Below, piece after piece: positions 1 to 8,349 of a stretch of DNA of 64,000 nt (positions within the stretch are counted from its first letter, which is position 1; the number at the start of each line of letters is the position of its first letter). The stretch comes from Rhodopirellula europaea 6C (GTDB lineage Bacteria > Planctomycetota > Planctomycetia > Pirellulales > Pirellulaceae). The notes under the pieces were generated by a model. That model had not been told where the DNA came from. It searched no databases and was given only the letters and a program-made list of their open reading frames with translations. Both the position numbers and the translations under genes were made by a program. The stretch lies in the NCBI RefSeq assembly GCF_000338295.1, contig NZ_ANMO01000216.1, positions 1 to 64,000 on the forward strand. The letters run 5' to 3'.

Positions 1-1
1 A

Positions 2-538
2 GGTCGCATCAGTCGTGTTCCAGCTTGTGCGACCGACATCGCGCCGACGCTGGTGGATTTGCTGGACTTGCCGGATGACTCTTTAATCAAGCCGGTCGAC
101 GGAATCAGCTTGCTGCCTCTGATTCAAGGCGTGGGCGAGGCTGCGGTGTCGCATCGCGAAAAACCGATCGGGTTTCGATTTCGCGGCAAGTCAGCCGTGG
201 TCGACAACCAGTGGAAGCTGATTCGCGAAACGCGAAAGCAGAAGGGGAAATCGGTGACGAGCGAACAGTTGTATCAACTGGACGAAGATGTCAGCGAAAG
301 CAAAGACGTGACCGGGGACTACCCGGAAGTTGCATCGCGTTTAAGCGGGTGGTTGGCCGAATGGAATGACTCCGTCGATGACAGCGTGTCGGGTTTGGAT
401 TATCCCGAAGGCAGCGTGAATCCAGACCACGCTGAACCGAAGTTTTGGGCCGACGATTCGCGTTACGAAGTGTTTCTGGACGAGTGGCGTGAGCGACCGG
501 AGTATCAATCGTTCTTGAAGACTCGGTTGGGAAAGTGA
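2..538 (+). CDS. Sulfatase, C-terminal part (5' end outside window)
   Basis: The reading frame is open from the first bases and reads RISRVPACATDIAPTLVDLL before the first Met at 53, so the window begins inside the gene. The TDIAPTLVDLL...VDGISLLPLI block is the usual end of the catalytic domain of type I sulfatases (arylsulfatase A family), where the enzyme is followed by a small C-terminal domain containing the typical WKLI segment (NQWKLIRE here). The formylglycine motif C/S-x-P-x-R lies upstream of the window and cannot be checked. The family hydrolyses sulfate esters, in planctomycetes mostly those of algal polysaccharides. The substrate cannot be told from this part. The gene ends two bases before the end of a convergent TadE-like gene. 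Confidence 0.85.
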   Translation, partial: GRISRVPACATDIAPTLVDLLDLPDDSLIKPVDGISLLPLIQGVGEAAVSHREKPIGFRFRGKSAVVDNQWKLIRETRKQKGKSVTSEQLYQLDEDVSESKDVTGDYPEVASRLSGWLAEWNDSVDDSVSGLDYPEGSVNPDHAEPKFWADDSRYEVFLDEWRERPEYQSFLKTRLGK

Positions 539-539
539 A

Positions 540-1007
540 CTAGCGGCCTTCGCGACGCATCGTCAATTCTCGTTGCATCTCCTCACCCAAGAAGTATTGG
601 GCGGGGACGTAGGTGTTTCGATCCAACGGCACAGTCACGCGAACGGTGATGTCTTCCGTTGCATCGGTGATGTTCGCTGGTTCGACATCGAGCGTGAATT
701 CATCGATTCCGATGGTGCCAAGGATGCGTGTCGCTTCGGCTCGGATTTCGGCGTTGGTTCCACCGGGAATGATTCCGACGCGGGCGCCTTCGTAAACGGC
801 ATTGTCGACGGTGTGCCGAACCATCGCCACTCGCATGAATTCGAAGCCTGCGAAGAAGAACAGGAACAACAACGGGACGACGATGGCAAATTCAACCGCG
901 ACGGCTCCGTTTCGGGAATCCGGTTTGGCGAAGCGTCGGCGAGCGTGAGACAGAGATTGCATGGGGGTTGGATCGTGAGAAAATGAAGTGGAAGTGCGGC
1001 CGGTCAA
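540..1007 (-). CDS. TadE-like pilus assembly protein
   Basis: The 155-residue protein has a short basic N-terminus, then RNGAVAVEFAIVVPLLFLFF, the conserved GxxxVEFAxxxPxLxxx segment of TadE/TadF-type pseudopilins, which forms the single transmembrane helix (about residues 33-60). The rest is a small extracytoplasmic domain. TadE-like proteins are processed by a prepilin peptidase and serve tight-adherence (Flp) pili. It is the last gene of a minus-strand set with a VWA/TadG-like gene and a second TadE-like gene. A Met at 962 is an alternative start that leaves a more usual short N-terminus. No ATPase, secretin or Flp pilin gene of the Tad system is visible nearby. Confidence 0.85.
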   Translation of the reverse strand: MTGRTSTSFSHDPTPMQSLSHARRRFAKPDSRNGAVAVEFAIVVPLLFLFFFAGFEFMRVAMVRHTVDNAVYEGARVGIIPGGTNAEIRAEATRILGTIGIDEFTLDVEPANITDATEDITVRVTVPLDRNTYVPAQYFLGEEMQRELTMRREGR

Positions 1008-1013
1008 GCGTCG

Positions 1014-2105
1014 TTATTCCGTCAGGACCGTTCCGAGTGTCAGTGCGATCTCACGGTAGATGTCACGCAATTGATCGCCATTGGTGGCATGGAAGTGACG
1101 ACCTCCGCCGATGCGTGCGACGTCCTGCATGCGTCCGAAATCGGCTCCAGCTCCAAAGGTGATCGTGTGGATGGTGACGCCATCGGCCGCTAGGTCGGTT
1201 GCCACGACCCGCGGTTCGGGGCCACGGTTGTGGCGACCGTCGGTCATCACGATCATGGTTCGTTCGACGAATTCAGGTGGTCGCCCACGCAGTGCGATTT
1301 CTTGACCTGCTCGCATACCACGAGAGATGCTGGTGAAGCCGCCCGTTCGTAGGCGGTCCATTGCATTGTTGACTTCGGCGAAGTTTTCGGTCAGTTGAAC
1401 GTCTTCGCTGGCTCGGTCGTTGTACGATGCCAACCCGATTTGTTCATCAACGGGTGTTGTTGCGAGCAGGTCGGTGAAGATGCGAATGGCGGCTTGCAGG
1501 TCATTGAATCGGCTGCCCGCCATCGATCCACTTCGGTCGACGACCAAGGTGATGTCTCGTTCGACGTAAGTTGCCGTCGCGAAAGCTTCGGGTTCAAAGA
1601 TCGATGTTCCGGTGACATTGCCGAAGAACAGTGGAACGGGACCTGAGAGCGAACCGGACGTGCGTTGTCCGTTGACGCGAACGCCGTTGAAGGGAGCTTC
1701 GCCGGCATTGAACGCGTACTTGCCATCGACTTGGCGATCTGATCTGCCGAATTGAAAGTCGCCATCGGCTAGAAGCAATGGTTGGCCGTTGACCAGGTTG
1801 GCTTGTGCGATTTGCTGTCCGCGTCGAATTGCGAGATTTCGATCGAGTGTATCAGCCAAGGTCGTTGCGGCGGCATTCGCAGCGGCGTCGGTGGATGATC
1901 GCAACTCGGTTCGAGCTAAATGCATTTGTGCGATGTCAATCGAGAACGCAACCACGATCAGAAACAAGAACATCATGATCGCGATCAGGACCAGCATCGC
2001 GCCGTGGCGTTGCGATGCGTTTCGAGCTTGCTTGCGATCCAATGCGACGCAGCGAACGCGGAATTTGCGAGGCCGTTTCGCTTTGCTAGTGGAGAGATTT
2101 CGCAT
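1014..2105 (-). CDS. TadG-like protein with von Willebrand factor A domain
   Basis: A basic N-terminus leads into a TadG/Tad-type transmembrane segment (AMLVLIAIMMFLFLIVVAFS, about residues 36-55) followed by the usual helix rich in Ala and Thr (SSTDAAANAAATTLADTLD). The C-terminal half, from about residue 180, is a VWA domain: DITLVVDRSGSM carries the MIDAS DxSxS metal-binding motif, and VMTDGRHN is the later MIDAS strand. Such proteins are membrane anchored with the VWA domain outside the cytoplasm and are thought to act in Tad pilus assembly or adhesion. It lies between two TadE-like genes on the same strand, 6 bases from the downstream one, so they are probably cotranscribed. Confidence 0.88.
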   Translation of the reverse strand: MRNLSTSKAKRPRKFRVRCVALDRKQARNASQRHGAMLVLIAIMMFLFLIVVAFSIDIAQMHLARTELRSSTDAAANAAATTLADTLDRNLAIRRGQQIAQANLVNGQPLLLADGDFQFGRSDRQVDGKYAFNAGEAPFNGVRVNGQRTSGSLSGPVPLFFGNVTGTSIFEPEAFATATYVERDITLVVDRSGSMAGSRFNDLQAAIRIFTDLLATTPVDEQIGLASYNDRASEDVQLTENFAEVNNAMDRLRTGGFTSISRGMRAGQEIALRGRPPEFVERTMIVMTDGRHNRGPEPRVVATDLAADGVTIHTITFGAGADFGRMQDVARIGGGRHFHATNGDQLRDIYREIALTLGTVLTE

Positions 2106-2182
2106 GGTGCCGTTCTGAACGAGTCGTAGAAAGATGGGGCGAGTCGGACGTGCGTTGGTGAATCGATGAATATGTTGAAGCC

Positions 2183-2638
2183 TTACTGCTTCAGCATCAC
2201 CGTGTTGACGGTGAGTTGACGGTCGGTGAGGAATCGTCCCAGCAACGGGCTGTTCTGTGCACTCGAAGCGGTCACGGAGGTGATTACTTCTGCTGCACGA
2301 TCCGCATCCAATGATTCGCCATTGGGGAATGTGATTCGATAGCCAACGATGCCGCGTGAATCGAGGATCGCTTGGGCTCTCGCTGCGGCGTCGGCGTTGC
2401 TGCGGCCGTCACGAATGGCTTCGCGAGTGGATTCGTAAGCCGCGACATTGAGAGACTGCTTCAAGAAAATCATGCTGGAGGCTTCGATCGAACCGAAAAC
2501 CAACAGGATCAGAATTGGCAAGCAAACGGCGAATTCAACCGTTGCCACACCGGATCGGTGGCAGCGAGAACGTCGCCCGGGAACTGCTTGGTTCTGTCGT
2601 TCAGAGGTGGATGCTAGCATCGGAATGAGATCAGGCAT
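2183..2638 (-). CDS. TadE-like pilus assembly protein (second copy)
   Basis: The motif GVATVEFAVCLPILILLVFG is the TadE family membrane segment, followed by SIEASSMIFLKQSLNVAAYE, the typical continuation of the pseudopilin helix, and then a small extracytoplasmic domain. I prefer the Met at 2638 because it overlaps the upstream gene by only 8 bases; the Met at 2665 would overlap by 35. The protein is similar in plan to the TadE-like protein at 540-1007 but clearly diverged, so the pair plus the VWA protein probably form a minor-pseudopilin complex, as TadE, TadF and TadG do in other bacteria. That role is inferred from family and context. Confidence 0.85.
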   Translation of the reverse strand: MPDLIPMLASTSERQNQAVPGRRSRCHRSGVATVEFAVCLPILILLVFGSIEASSMIFLKQSLNVAAYESTREAIRDGRSNADAAARAQAILDSRGIVGYRITFPNGESLDADRAAEVITSVTASSAQNSPLLGRFLTDRQLTVNTVMLKQ

Positions 2639-3122
2639 TGGTGGATGATGGGCCGGCTTCGTCACCAGATGGTTCCGCTTCGGGGTCAGTGAGTAACCCG
2701 GTTCGCTGAGCCATGCTGTTGAACGAATCAGCGACTTCTTTCCAGAAGTCGTTTGTTCGGAATGACAAACGCTTGACTGGCCGGCCTTCGGCGGCGTTCA
2801 GGATCTCGGTTCGTAGTCGCATGATTGGTCCGGCGAACCGATTGGTCAGCTTCAGCGTGTCGAGCACAAAGGCGGGGATGAGCGCGATCGAGATCAAGAA
2901 GAACGGCAAAAAGCGACGTACACAGTCTTCGAACGAGTGCTGCCAGCTCAGGTCGGGTTGTTCAAACAATCGCAACCAGAGCAGCAACGCAACCGAGTTG
3001 CACACAAACAAGACAATCCAGTGAAGAGCGATCTTCTTGACCACGCCGTATTGGACCGTGCGATCGACGACCGTTGTGGATCGGTCCTTCTGTGTTGAGT
3101 GAGAGGTGGCTGCGATGGACAT
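2631..3122 (-). CDS. Two-helix membrane protein with HAMP-like segment
   Basis: The 163-residue protein starting at MSIAATS has two membrane segments (about residues 29-52 and 70-90), then LTNRFAGPIMRLRTEILNAA, which resembles the start of a HAMP linker (the conserved Pro of the first amphipathic helix), and a second helix NDFWKEVADSFNSMAQR that also fits HAMP. No kinase, cyclase or methyl-accepting domain follows; the protein ends in an acidic Ser/Pro-rich tail. It overlaps the TadE-like gene by 8 bases and is the first gene of the Tad-like set, so it may be a membrane regulator of that set. The longer frame from 3200 has no membrane or domain features in its extra 26 residues. Confidence 0.7.
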   Translation of the reverse strand: MSIAATSHSTQKDRSTTVVDRTVQYGVVKKIALHWIVLFVCNSVALLLWLRLFEQPDLSWQHSFEDCVRRFLPFFLISIALIPAFVLDTLKLTNRFAGPIMRLRTEILNAAEGRPVKRLSFRTNDFWKEVADSFNSMAQRTGLLTDPEAEPSGDEAGPSSTNA

Positions 3123-3393
3123 GATGCAAACCGTTCGAACGAATTGGGTGCTGACAAAGAGGTGAGTGTGTCGCAACCGGCATGATGGCAACGGTTGCAT
3201 CCAACCCTAGTTCGCTTGGATTGATCGGCGCCTCCAACCTGACGGGCGGCGTTCGAGCAACCAAGAAAGTCGTTTGACGAATCCGGTTTTGACGATCGTG
3301 AAGGCATGTCCCGGCAAGCTGGTTGGGTTGAATCGACCGCGGGACTACCTGACAATGAACAGATCCCCACTCCCTTTCACGAAGTCCAACGCC

Positions 3394-4251
3394 ATGAATG
3401 ACAACAGTTCCTCATCGGACACGCAGTTTGCGATCATTCCTGATCGGGAATCCATCGCGACGGTCCAGCGTGACATCCGCTTCTTTCCAACCGAGAATGC
3501 TTCTCCGACACTGCTGAGCCAACAGCAGATCGAAGCTTGGAATCAGGATGGTTACTTGGGACCGCTGGATGTTCTCGATGCGAATGAAACCACTTCGTTG
3601 CGTGAATACTTTGATGCCTTGTTGGCCGAAACCGTGGCGGCTGGAAAAGACAGCTACTCGATCAGCAGCGCGCACCTAAAACACGCTCGCGTTTGGGATT
3701 TGTTGCAGCATCCAAAGTTGGTGAGCTACGTTTCTGACTTGTTGGGTGAGGATGTCATTGGTTGGGGATCACATTTCTTTTGCAAGATGCCTGGCGATGG
3801 CAAACGTGTGGATTGGCATCAAGATGCCAGCTACTGGCCCCTGACACCGACCAAAGCTGTGACCGTTTGGCTGGCGATCGACGATGCCGATCTCGACAAT
3901 GGTGGAATGGAAGTCTTCACCGGTTCACATCAGCACGGATTGATTGACTTCGACATGACGGATTCAGATTCCGGGAACGTCTTGGATCAAGTTGTCACGG
4001 AACCTGAGAAGTACGGAACACACCGATTCACTCCCGTTCGTGCGGGACAGGTGTCTATCCATAGTGATCTGTTGGTTCACGGTTCGGCGCCCAACCAGAG
4101 TGATCGCAGACGCTGCGGTTTGACGCTTCGGTATTGTCCCGCCGACGTGACCGCGTACTTGGGTTGGGAGAAGAAAGGCGTGGTCGTTGCGGGGACCGCA
4201 TCGGCAGACAAATGGCCCGGAGCTGAGCGTCCCGACTCGTTTGGCTCATAA
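3394..4251 (+). CDS. Phytanoyl-CoA dioxygenase (PhyH) family protein
   Basis: A probable Fe(II)/2-oxoglutarate-dependent oxygenase of 285 residues. The iron-binding triad is visible: H and D in VDWHQDASYW and the distal H in LLVHGSAPNQS, followed by the Arg of RRRCGLTLRY that normally binds 2-oxoglutarate. The core reads NGGMEVFTGSHQHG, typical of PhyH. Planctomycetes carry many PhyH paralogues whose substrates are mostly unknown; I cannot assign one. Two in-frame Mets upstream (3355 and 3274) are possible starts, but the residues they add have no family features. A second PhyH gene lies at 22446-23327 and is only distantly similar. Confidence 0.85.
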   Translation: MNDNSSSSDTQFAIIPDRESIATVQRDIRFFPTENASPTLLSQQQIEAWNQDGYLGPLDVLDANETTSLREYFDALLAETVAAGKDSYSISSAHLKHARVWDLLQHPKLVSYVSDLLGEDVIGWGSHFFCKMPGDGKRVDWHQDASYWPLTPTKAVTVWLAIDDADLDNGGMEVFTGSHQHGLIDFDMTDSDSGNVLDQVVTEPEKYGTHRFTPVRAGQVSIHSDLLVHGSAPNQSDRRRCGLTLRYCPADVTAYLGWEKKGVVVAGTASADKWPGAERPDSFGS

Positions 4252-4616
4252 GCAGTCCAGGCGATAGGCAGCTGCGGGGCCGGTCGCCGTTTTGGCCGGA
4301 GAATCGTGTTAATCGTTTCGAGATCCGTGCCGGTTTCAAGGCGATTTCGGTTTGGGAGCGAAAGAAAAAACGGTAAAGTTCGGCGGCTTCGGTTCAATCG
4401 TGGTGGGACTCTCGGTTCCGTAAAACGAGCGGGCGTTTATACTGGCGTGGTGCTAGGTTTCGTCGGTATCCGTTGATCGGGTGACGTCGCCAGGCTTTTC
4501 TTTCGCAGCGTTGAGAGCGTTTCTGCGACGGAGGTGAGTGGACCGAAGACAATTCTCTCGGCGCAGTTCGCTCACTAATAATTGAAACGCTCTCGTTTCG
4601 CAGCTTTTTCTCATTT
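4252..4616. other. Gap before metF, with structured leader in its 3' third
   Basis: No credible coding region. The first 240 bases show no strong feature. The last 110 bases hold the nested inverted repeats described as the metF leader element. Antisense open frames here extend into the PhyH gene and look like shadows. Confidence 0.6.
4501..4612 (+). promoter_or_regulatory. Candidate structured leader RNA or attenuator of metF
   Basis: Perfect 11-base arms GAGAGCGTTTC (4513-4523) and GAAACGCTCTC (4584-4594) enclose a second helix of 10 pairs, two of them G-T (GTGAGTGGAC 4534-4543 with GTTCGCTCAC 4566-4575), which encloses a small inner hairpin (about 4544-4560). The 9-mer TTTCGCAGC occurs on both sides (4501-4509 and 4596-4604), and both copies can pair with CTGCGA at 4523-4528, in exclusion of each other and of the outer stem, which shares base 4523. 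A T-run (CTTTTTCTC) follows at 4604-4612, just before metF. This has the layout of a switch with alternative folds. It does not match the THF, SAM, SAH or cobalamin riboswitch consensus as I remember them. Confidence 0.55.
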
Positions 4617-4628
4617 GTGATTTGTTTG

Positions 4629-5501
4629 ATGACTCTGGCTTCTGTCTATCAGTCCACCGATTGTGCGATTTCATTTGAGCTGTTTCCGCCCAAAACCTCC
4701 GAAGGTGTGGATCTGCTCTGCAAAAACGTCGAGCGGTTGATGCAGTTTGGCCCGAAGTATTTCACATGCACTTACGGGGCCGGTGGTTCGAGCCAGGGGA
4801 CAACGCTCGAAGTTCTGCAGAAGGTGAAGGAGATCACTAGTCTGCCAGTCGCATCTCACCTGACCTGTGTCGGGTCGACAGTGAAGGAACTGGAGACCTA
4901 TCTCACGGAAGCCAGCCGGATCGGAGTTGATTACATCGTCGCACTGCGTGGGGACCCACCGAAGGGAACGACGCAATTTGAGGTCACCGAGGGTGGGCTG
5001 AAATACGCGAACGAGTTGGTGGAACTGATTCGCGGACAATTCAGCGATCTGGGCATCGCCGTCGCTGGGTATCCCGAGACGCATCAGGAAGCGGTGGATT
5101 TCCAAACCGATTTGACCAATTTGAAGCGAAAGGTCGACGCGGGGGCAGACATCGTCATCACGCAGTTGTTCTACGACAACGATGACTTCTATCGTTTCCG
5201 CGACGCCTGTCAGAAGATTGGCATTGAAGTGCCAATCGTTCCGGGGATTTTGCCGGTGACCAATTTCAAACAAGCGAAACGGATCGCTTCGATGTGCAAG
5301 GCGGCGATCCCGCAATCACTCGAATCCGCAATGACCGAAGCGGGTGACGATCAGGACCAGTTCCGTGTCGGCGTCGAGCACGCTCGTCAGCAAACGATCG
5401 ATTTGGTCAACAATGGTGTGCCCGGCATCCACTATTACGTTCTCAACAAGAGCGAAGCTGCCGCTGACTTGCTCGATGGGTTGTCGCTGACAAGTTGCTA
5501 A
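4629..5501 (+). CDS. metF: 5,10-methylenetetrahydrofolate reductase
   Basis: The 290-residue protein covers the whole MetF flavoprotein family. It reduces methylene-THF to methyl-THF for methionine synthesis, in the cytoplasm, with FAD. Visible signatures are SFELFPPKTSEGVD (catalytic Glu in the first strand), FTCTYGAGGSSQGTTLEV, PVASHLTCVGST, DYIVALRGDPPKG (substrate-binding Asp region), IAVAGYPETH and DIVITQLFYDNDDFYRF. I chose the ATG at 4629, since the frame from 4617 adds only MICL. No Shine-Dalgarno sequence is visible; the start lies 17 bases after the T-run of the structured leader, so translation or transcription could be controlled by that element. folD, another C1 gene, is at 36.3-37.2 kb. 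Confidence 0.95.
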   Translation: MTLASVYQSTDCAISFELFPPKTSEGVDLLCKNVERLMQFGPKYFTCTYGAGGSSQGTTLEVLQKVKEITSLPVASHLTCVGSTVKELETYLTEASRIGVDYIVALRGDPPKGTTQFEVTEGGLKYANELVELIRGQFSDLGIAVAGYPETHQEAVDFQTDLTNLKRKVDAGADIVITQLFYDNDDFYRFRDACQKIGIEVPIVPGILPVTNFKQAKRIASMCKAAIPQSLESAMTEAGDDQDQFRVGVEHARQQTIDLVNNGVPGIHYYVLNKSEAAADLLDGLSLTSC

Positions 5502-5502
5502 G

Positions 5503-5527
5503 CGTCGGCGGGGCAGCGACCTTTTTT
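5503..5527 (+). terminator. Possible weak terminator after metF
   Basis: A short GTCG/CGAC stem immediately after the stop codon is followed by six T at 5522-5527. The stem is only 4-5 pairs, so the call is tentative. Confidence 0.3.
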
Positions 5528-6126
5528 AATGTTGCGGAAAGTCGCTTTGTTGGCGAATTGCGCCTTGCTGGTGCGCGTTGTGCTTCGTGTTGCCCGCGTA
5601 ATCGAACCAGATGGACTTTGGGTCGTGACGAAATGTCGCTTTTGGTCAATCGCGAGCTAAGCGCACGTCGAAAAGTTGGTTTAGAGAGCTAGGCTTTCGT
5701 GTCCACCGACCTTTTGAACGAGACGACACCCATGTTCGCTCCCATTTCGATGCCATTCATTCACACGCTTCACGGTTTGACTTATCGGGTCGGGCCAGTC
5801 TCGCAGCGTAGTGAGAACGAAGATCCACAAACTTCACGACGTCGTGAAGAGCATGTGGTGGATCGGCCACCGACCAAACGCCGCGAATCGAAAGAACAGT
5901 CCCTTGATCAAGACGCGTAATTTCGCGATTGATTCTGAGACCAACTTTGCAGCCAGTTTCGCTCGTTTCAAAACGAGTTTCGCCACCGGTCCAAACTGAA
6001 CACGGTGGCGAAATGTTGATTCAAGCGATGGTCCTTGGCTCTCCCATCATTTCGTTGGTTGAACAACGCGTCGCTTTCGGTTTGACCTTAGCGACTAGGG
6101 ATGATGGTCTCGGCCGCTGAAGATGC
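5528..6126. other. Gap without a supported gene
   Basis: About 600 bases between metF and the end of a minus-strand gene. A 73-codon frame (5699-5920, GTG start) and a 62-codon frame (5811-5999) overlap each other; neither has a recognisable domain or ribosome binding site. A short inverted repeat CTCGTTT/AAACGAG lies at 5962-5977 but leaves almost no loop. I see no RNA gene. Confidence 0.5.
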
Positions 6127-8205
6127 TCAGCGAGGTTTACCGATCGCGAACAGCTTGTCCTTTGTGCTGATGAAGATCGTTTCATCGGCTGCGACGGGCG
6201 TGCTGTAAACGCTGGTTCCCATGTTGATCTCTTCGATCGGTTCGTTGTTCTCAGCACCAAACTCGAACACGCAAACATCACCGTCTTCATCACCGATGTA
6301 GACCTTGTCGTCGGCGATCAGAGGACTGCCCCAGCTTTGGGCGAACATGTCGTAGGTGAAGTGCACGATCGGCGTGCCATCGTCGTTCCCTTTTGCGTCC
6401 AAGCAGTGGACCAATCCGGAGAAATCGGCGATGTAAAGCACGTCGTCTTTGATCGCAACGGTGCCACAGCTGCGGTGCATTTCTTCTTCGAAGTCAATTT
6501 CACCGTCGTCGTTTTGGTCGGCCAGTGAGTAGTGCCAAACAACAGCCGAGTTTGGATTGTCGACGGCAGTCTCACCCTTCTCGGGCTCAACCGCTTGGAT
6601 GCGTTTGTGTTCGATTGGTTCGCGGCTATCGCCTTCCATCTTCACGGCCAACTGAGGCGAGACGTCGCCACGTTTGGTCGGATCGATGCACCACAGGTGA
6701 CCTTCGCCTTCGCCGTGTTCAGGGTCTTGGCCAACAGCGATATAAACCCAACCGTCGTAGGCGACTGGAGTCGCGATCAGGTTGTTGCGAGTGCCTTCGC
6801 CGCCCAGGATCCATTTGGATTCCTTTGGATTGCAGTCGAACTTCCAAAGCAATTCGCCGGCACCATCTTTTCCGCCGTCAGCTTTGAAGCTGTACAACCA
6901 TCCGTCGCCACCGCAGAACAAGACTTGCGGTACGCCGCCGAGGACTTCGACCGAAGGTGACGACCATTGTCCGTGCAAGATATTGGTGCCGGGAGATTGG
7001 TCGGTCCACAGGACTTCGCCGGTGTTTTTGTTCATGCAGATGAAGCTGGGGGCTTCAGGAGCTGGCAAGTTGATGTGGGATTCGTCGAGGCCGTTGCTGG
7101 TGTTGACGAACAACAAGTCGCCATAGCTGGTGACGCTGCACGAGCACATGTTGTGTTGGCTAACGCCGAGTTCATCCATCATGTTGAAGACCCAAATCAC
7201 GTCAGCATCGCGTTTGTCGTCCACCGATAGTGTCTTGAAGATCGAGATGCGTGGTCCCAGTTGCTTGATCGCCAGCGAGCGTTCGACGCCACCAAATTTG
7301 CCTTTGGCGGTCCATGATTTGTTTTCCGCGATCGTTTTGATTTCGATGTCGCCTTCGGGTTCACTTCCGGCGTCGGTCAAAACCGTTGTCAGTGCCTCGG
7401 TCAATTCGCCTTGGTTCAGTGACGTGAGCGAATCTTCGTAGTCGCTGCCTTCGCCGCTGTTCATCAAGTCGCCGACGCGAGCCACTTCGTTTTGGACTGG
7501 GCCGTCGTCTTCGCCATCGTGGAAACCTTTGGTGTCCAGGCAACGAACTTCACCGCGACTGGTCACGAACCACAATCGTTCGCCTTCGACCAAAGGTGCA
7601 CAGCAAATGCCCTGCAGAGGCCAATCGTGAACACGACCAGTGATCAGTTTTTCGCTGCTGTGTTGCCACAGGAAGCTACCGTCATTTTGGTCGAAAGCGA
7701 GCAAGCAGCCGAGGTCGACGTTGCTGGGGTAGCGTTTGAGGTAACCGTTGCCGTTGTTGGAGCCAACGTAGACTTGGCCTCCGGAAACGACGGGGTTTCC
7801 GTAGGTTTGGCTTCCCAGGGCGGAGAACCAACGGACGTTTTCAGCTTTGGATCCATCCCACTCGCCGGTGCGGCGATCGAATTTGCCGATGTTCCAGGAT
7901 TCGGGCAGGTTCTTTGCATTGGGCACGTTGTTGCGGACGCGGGTGCCGCCCCATTGTGGCCATTCCTCGCCGGAGTCAATCACCTCGGCGGGAGGAACGA
8001 ATTCGCTCACGTCGGCAGCGGATCCGGAATCGGACTTCGATTTGTCCACGTCGGCCACGACCGTTTCGTTCGCGGCAGCGGCAGCCAATGTGACGGTGCT
8101 CAACGGAACAGGCGGTTGGCAACCGCTCAACAAAACCGTTGTCAGTGTGCCCAGTATCGCTGAGCCAAGCATCAAGCACCAAGCAGAAAATTCAGAGCGA
8201 GCCAT
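6127..8205 (-). CDS. PQQ-like beta-propeller lipoprotein
   Basis: The 692-residue protein starting at MARSEFSAW has a signal sequence ending in a lipobox, TVLLSGCQ, so it is probably exported and lipidated. The rest is a PQQ/BamB-like eight-bladed propeller with typical blade turns: VSGGQVYVGSNN, LLAFDQNDGSFLWQHSSE, APLVEGERLWFVTSRGEVRCLD, VHCLDAKGND. The repeated Trp-rich ends of blades (VLWT, VVWH) mark about seven or eight repeats. An Asp-rich DQNDDGEIDFEEE segment inside the propeller resembles an EF-hand loop. Planctomycete proteins of this kind are common but functionally uncharacterised; no PQQ-binding catalytic set is recognisable. It follows a second propeller gene on the same strand with a hairpin between them. 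Confidence 0.85.
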   Translation of the reverse strand: MARSEFSAWCLMLGSAILGTLTTVLLSGCQPPVPLSTVTLAAAAANETVVADVDKSKSDSGSAADVSEFVPPAEVIDSGEEWPQWGGTRVRNNVPNAKNLPESWNIGKFDRRTGEWDGSKAENVRWFSALGSQTYGNPVVSGGQVYVGSNNGNGYLKRYPSNVDLGCLLAFDQNDGSFLWQHSSEKLITGRVHDWPLQGICCAPLVEGERLWFVTSRGEVRCLDTKGFHDGEDDGPVQNEVARVGDLMNSGEGSDYEDSLTSLNQGELTEALTTVLTDAGSEPEGDIEIKTIAENKSWTAKGKFGGVERSLAIKQLGPRISIFKTLSVDDKRDADVIWVFNMMDELGVSQHNMCSCSVTSYGDLLFVNTSNGLDESHINLPAPEAPSFICMNKNTGEVLWTDQSPGTNILHGQWSSPSVEVLGGVPQVLFCGGDGWLYSFKADGGKDGAGELLWKFDCNPKESKWILGGEGTRNNLIATPVAYDGWVYIAVGQDPEHGEGEGHLWCIDPTKRGDVSPQLAVKMEGDSREPIEHKRIQAVEPEKGETAVDNPNSAVVWHYSLADQNDDGEIDFEEEMHRSCGTVAIKDDVLYIADFSGLVHCLDAKGNDDGTPIVHFTYDMFAQSWGSPLIADDKVYIGDEDGDVCVFEFGAENNEPIEEINMGTSVYSTPVAADETIFISTKDKLFAIGKPR

Positions 8206-8317
8206 GATTGTTTTTGGGAGGGAGGGATTCGTTGGATGTTCGAAGCGAGTCGCGACAGTTGGAGGGTCGCGAATTCGCTGCAGGTTGGGAGGGAGTTCAA
8301 TCATTTGGTGACGTTGA

Positions 8318-8341
8318 ACGCGGCGTGGGAATGCGCCGCGT
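8318..8341 (-). repeat. Intergenic hairpin between two propeller genes
   Basis: Perfect 8-base arms ACGCGGCG and CGCCGCGT are separated by 8 bases, directly after the stop codon of the upstream gene on the minus strand. There is no T-run, so it is more likely an mRNA-stabilising or processing hairpin than a terminator. Confidence 0.5.
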
Positions 8342-8349
8342 CATCACGA

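Noticed and set aside
4501-4612. Assignment of the metF leader to the THF, SAM or SAH riboswitch
   Set aside because: The conserved core sequences of these classes that I remember are absent; only the general architecture is switch-like.
5699-5999. Two overlapping short frames after metF
   Set aside because: No ribosome binding site, no domain, and they overlap in different frames; kept as a gap.
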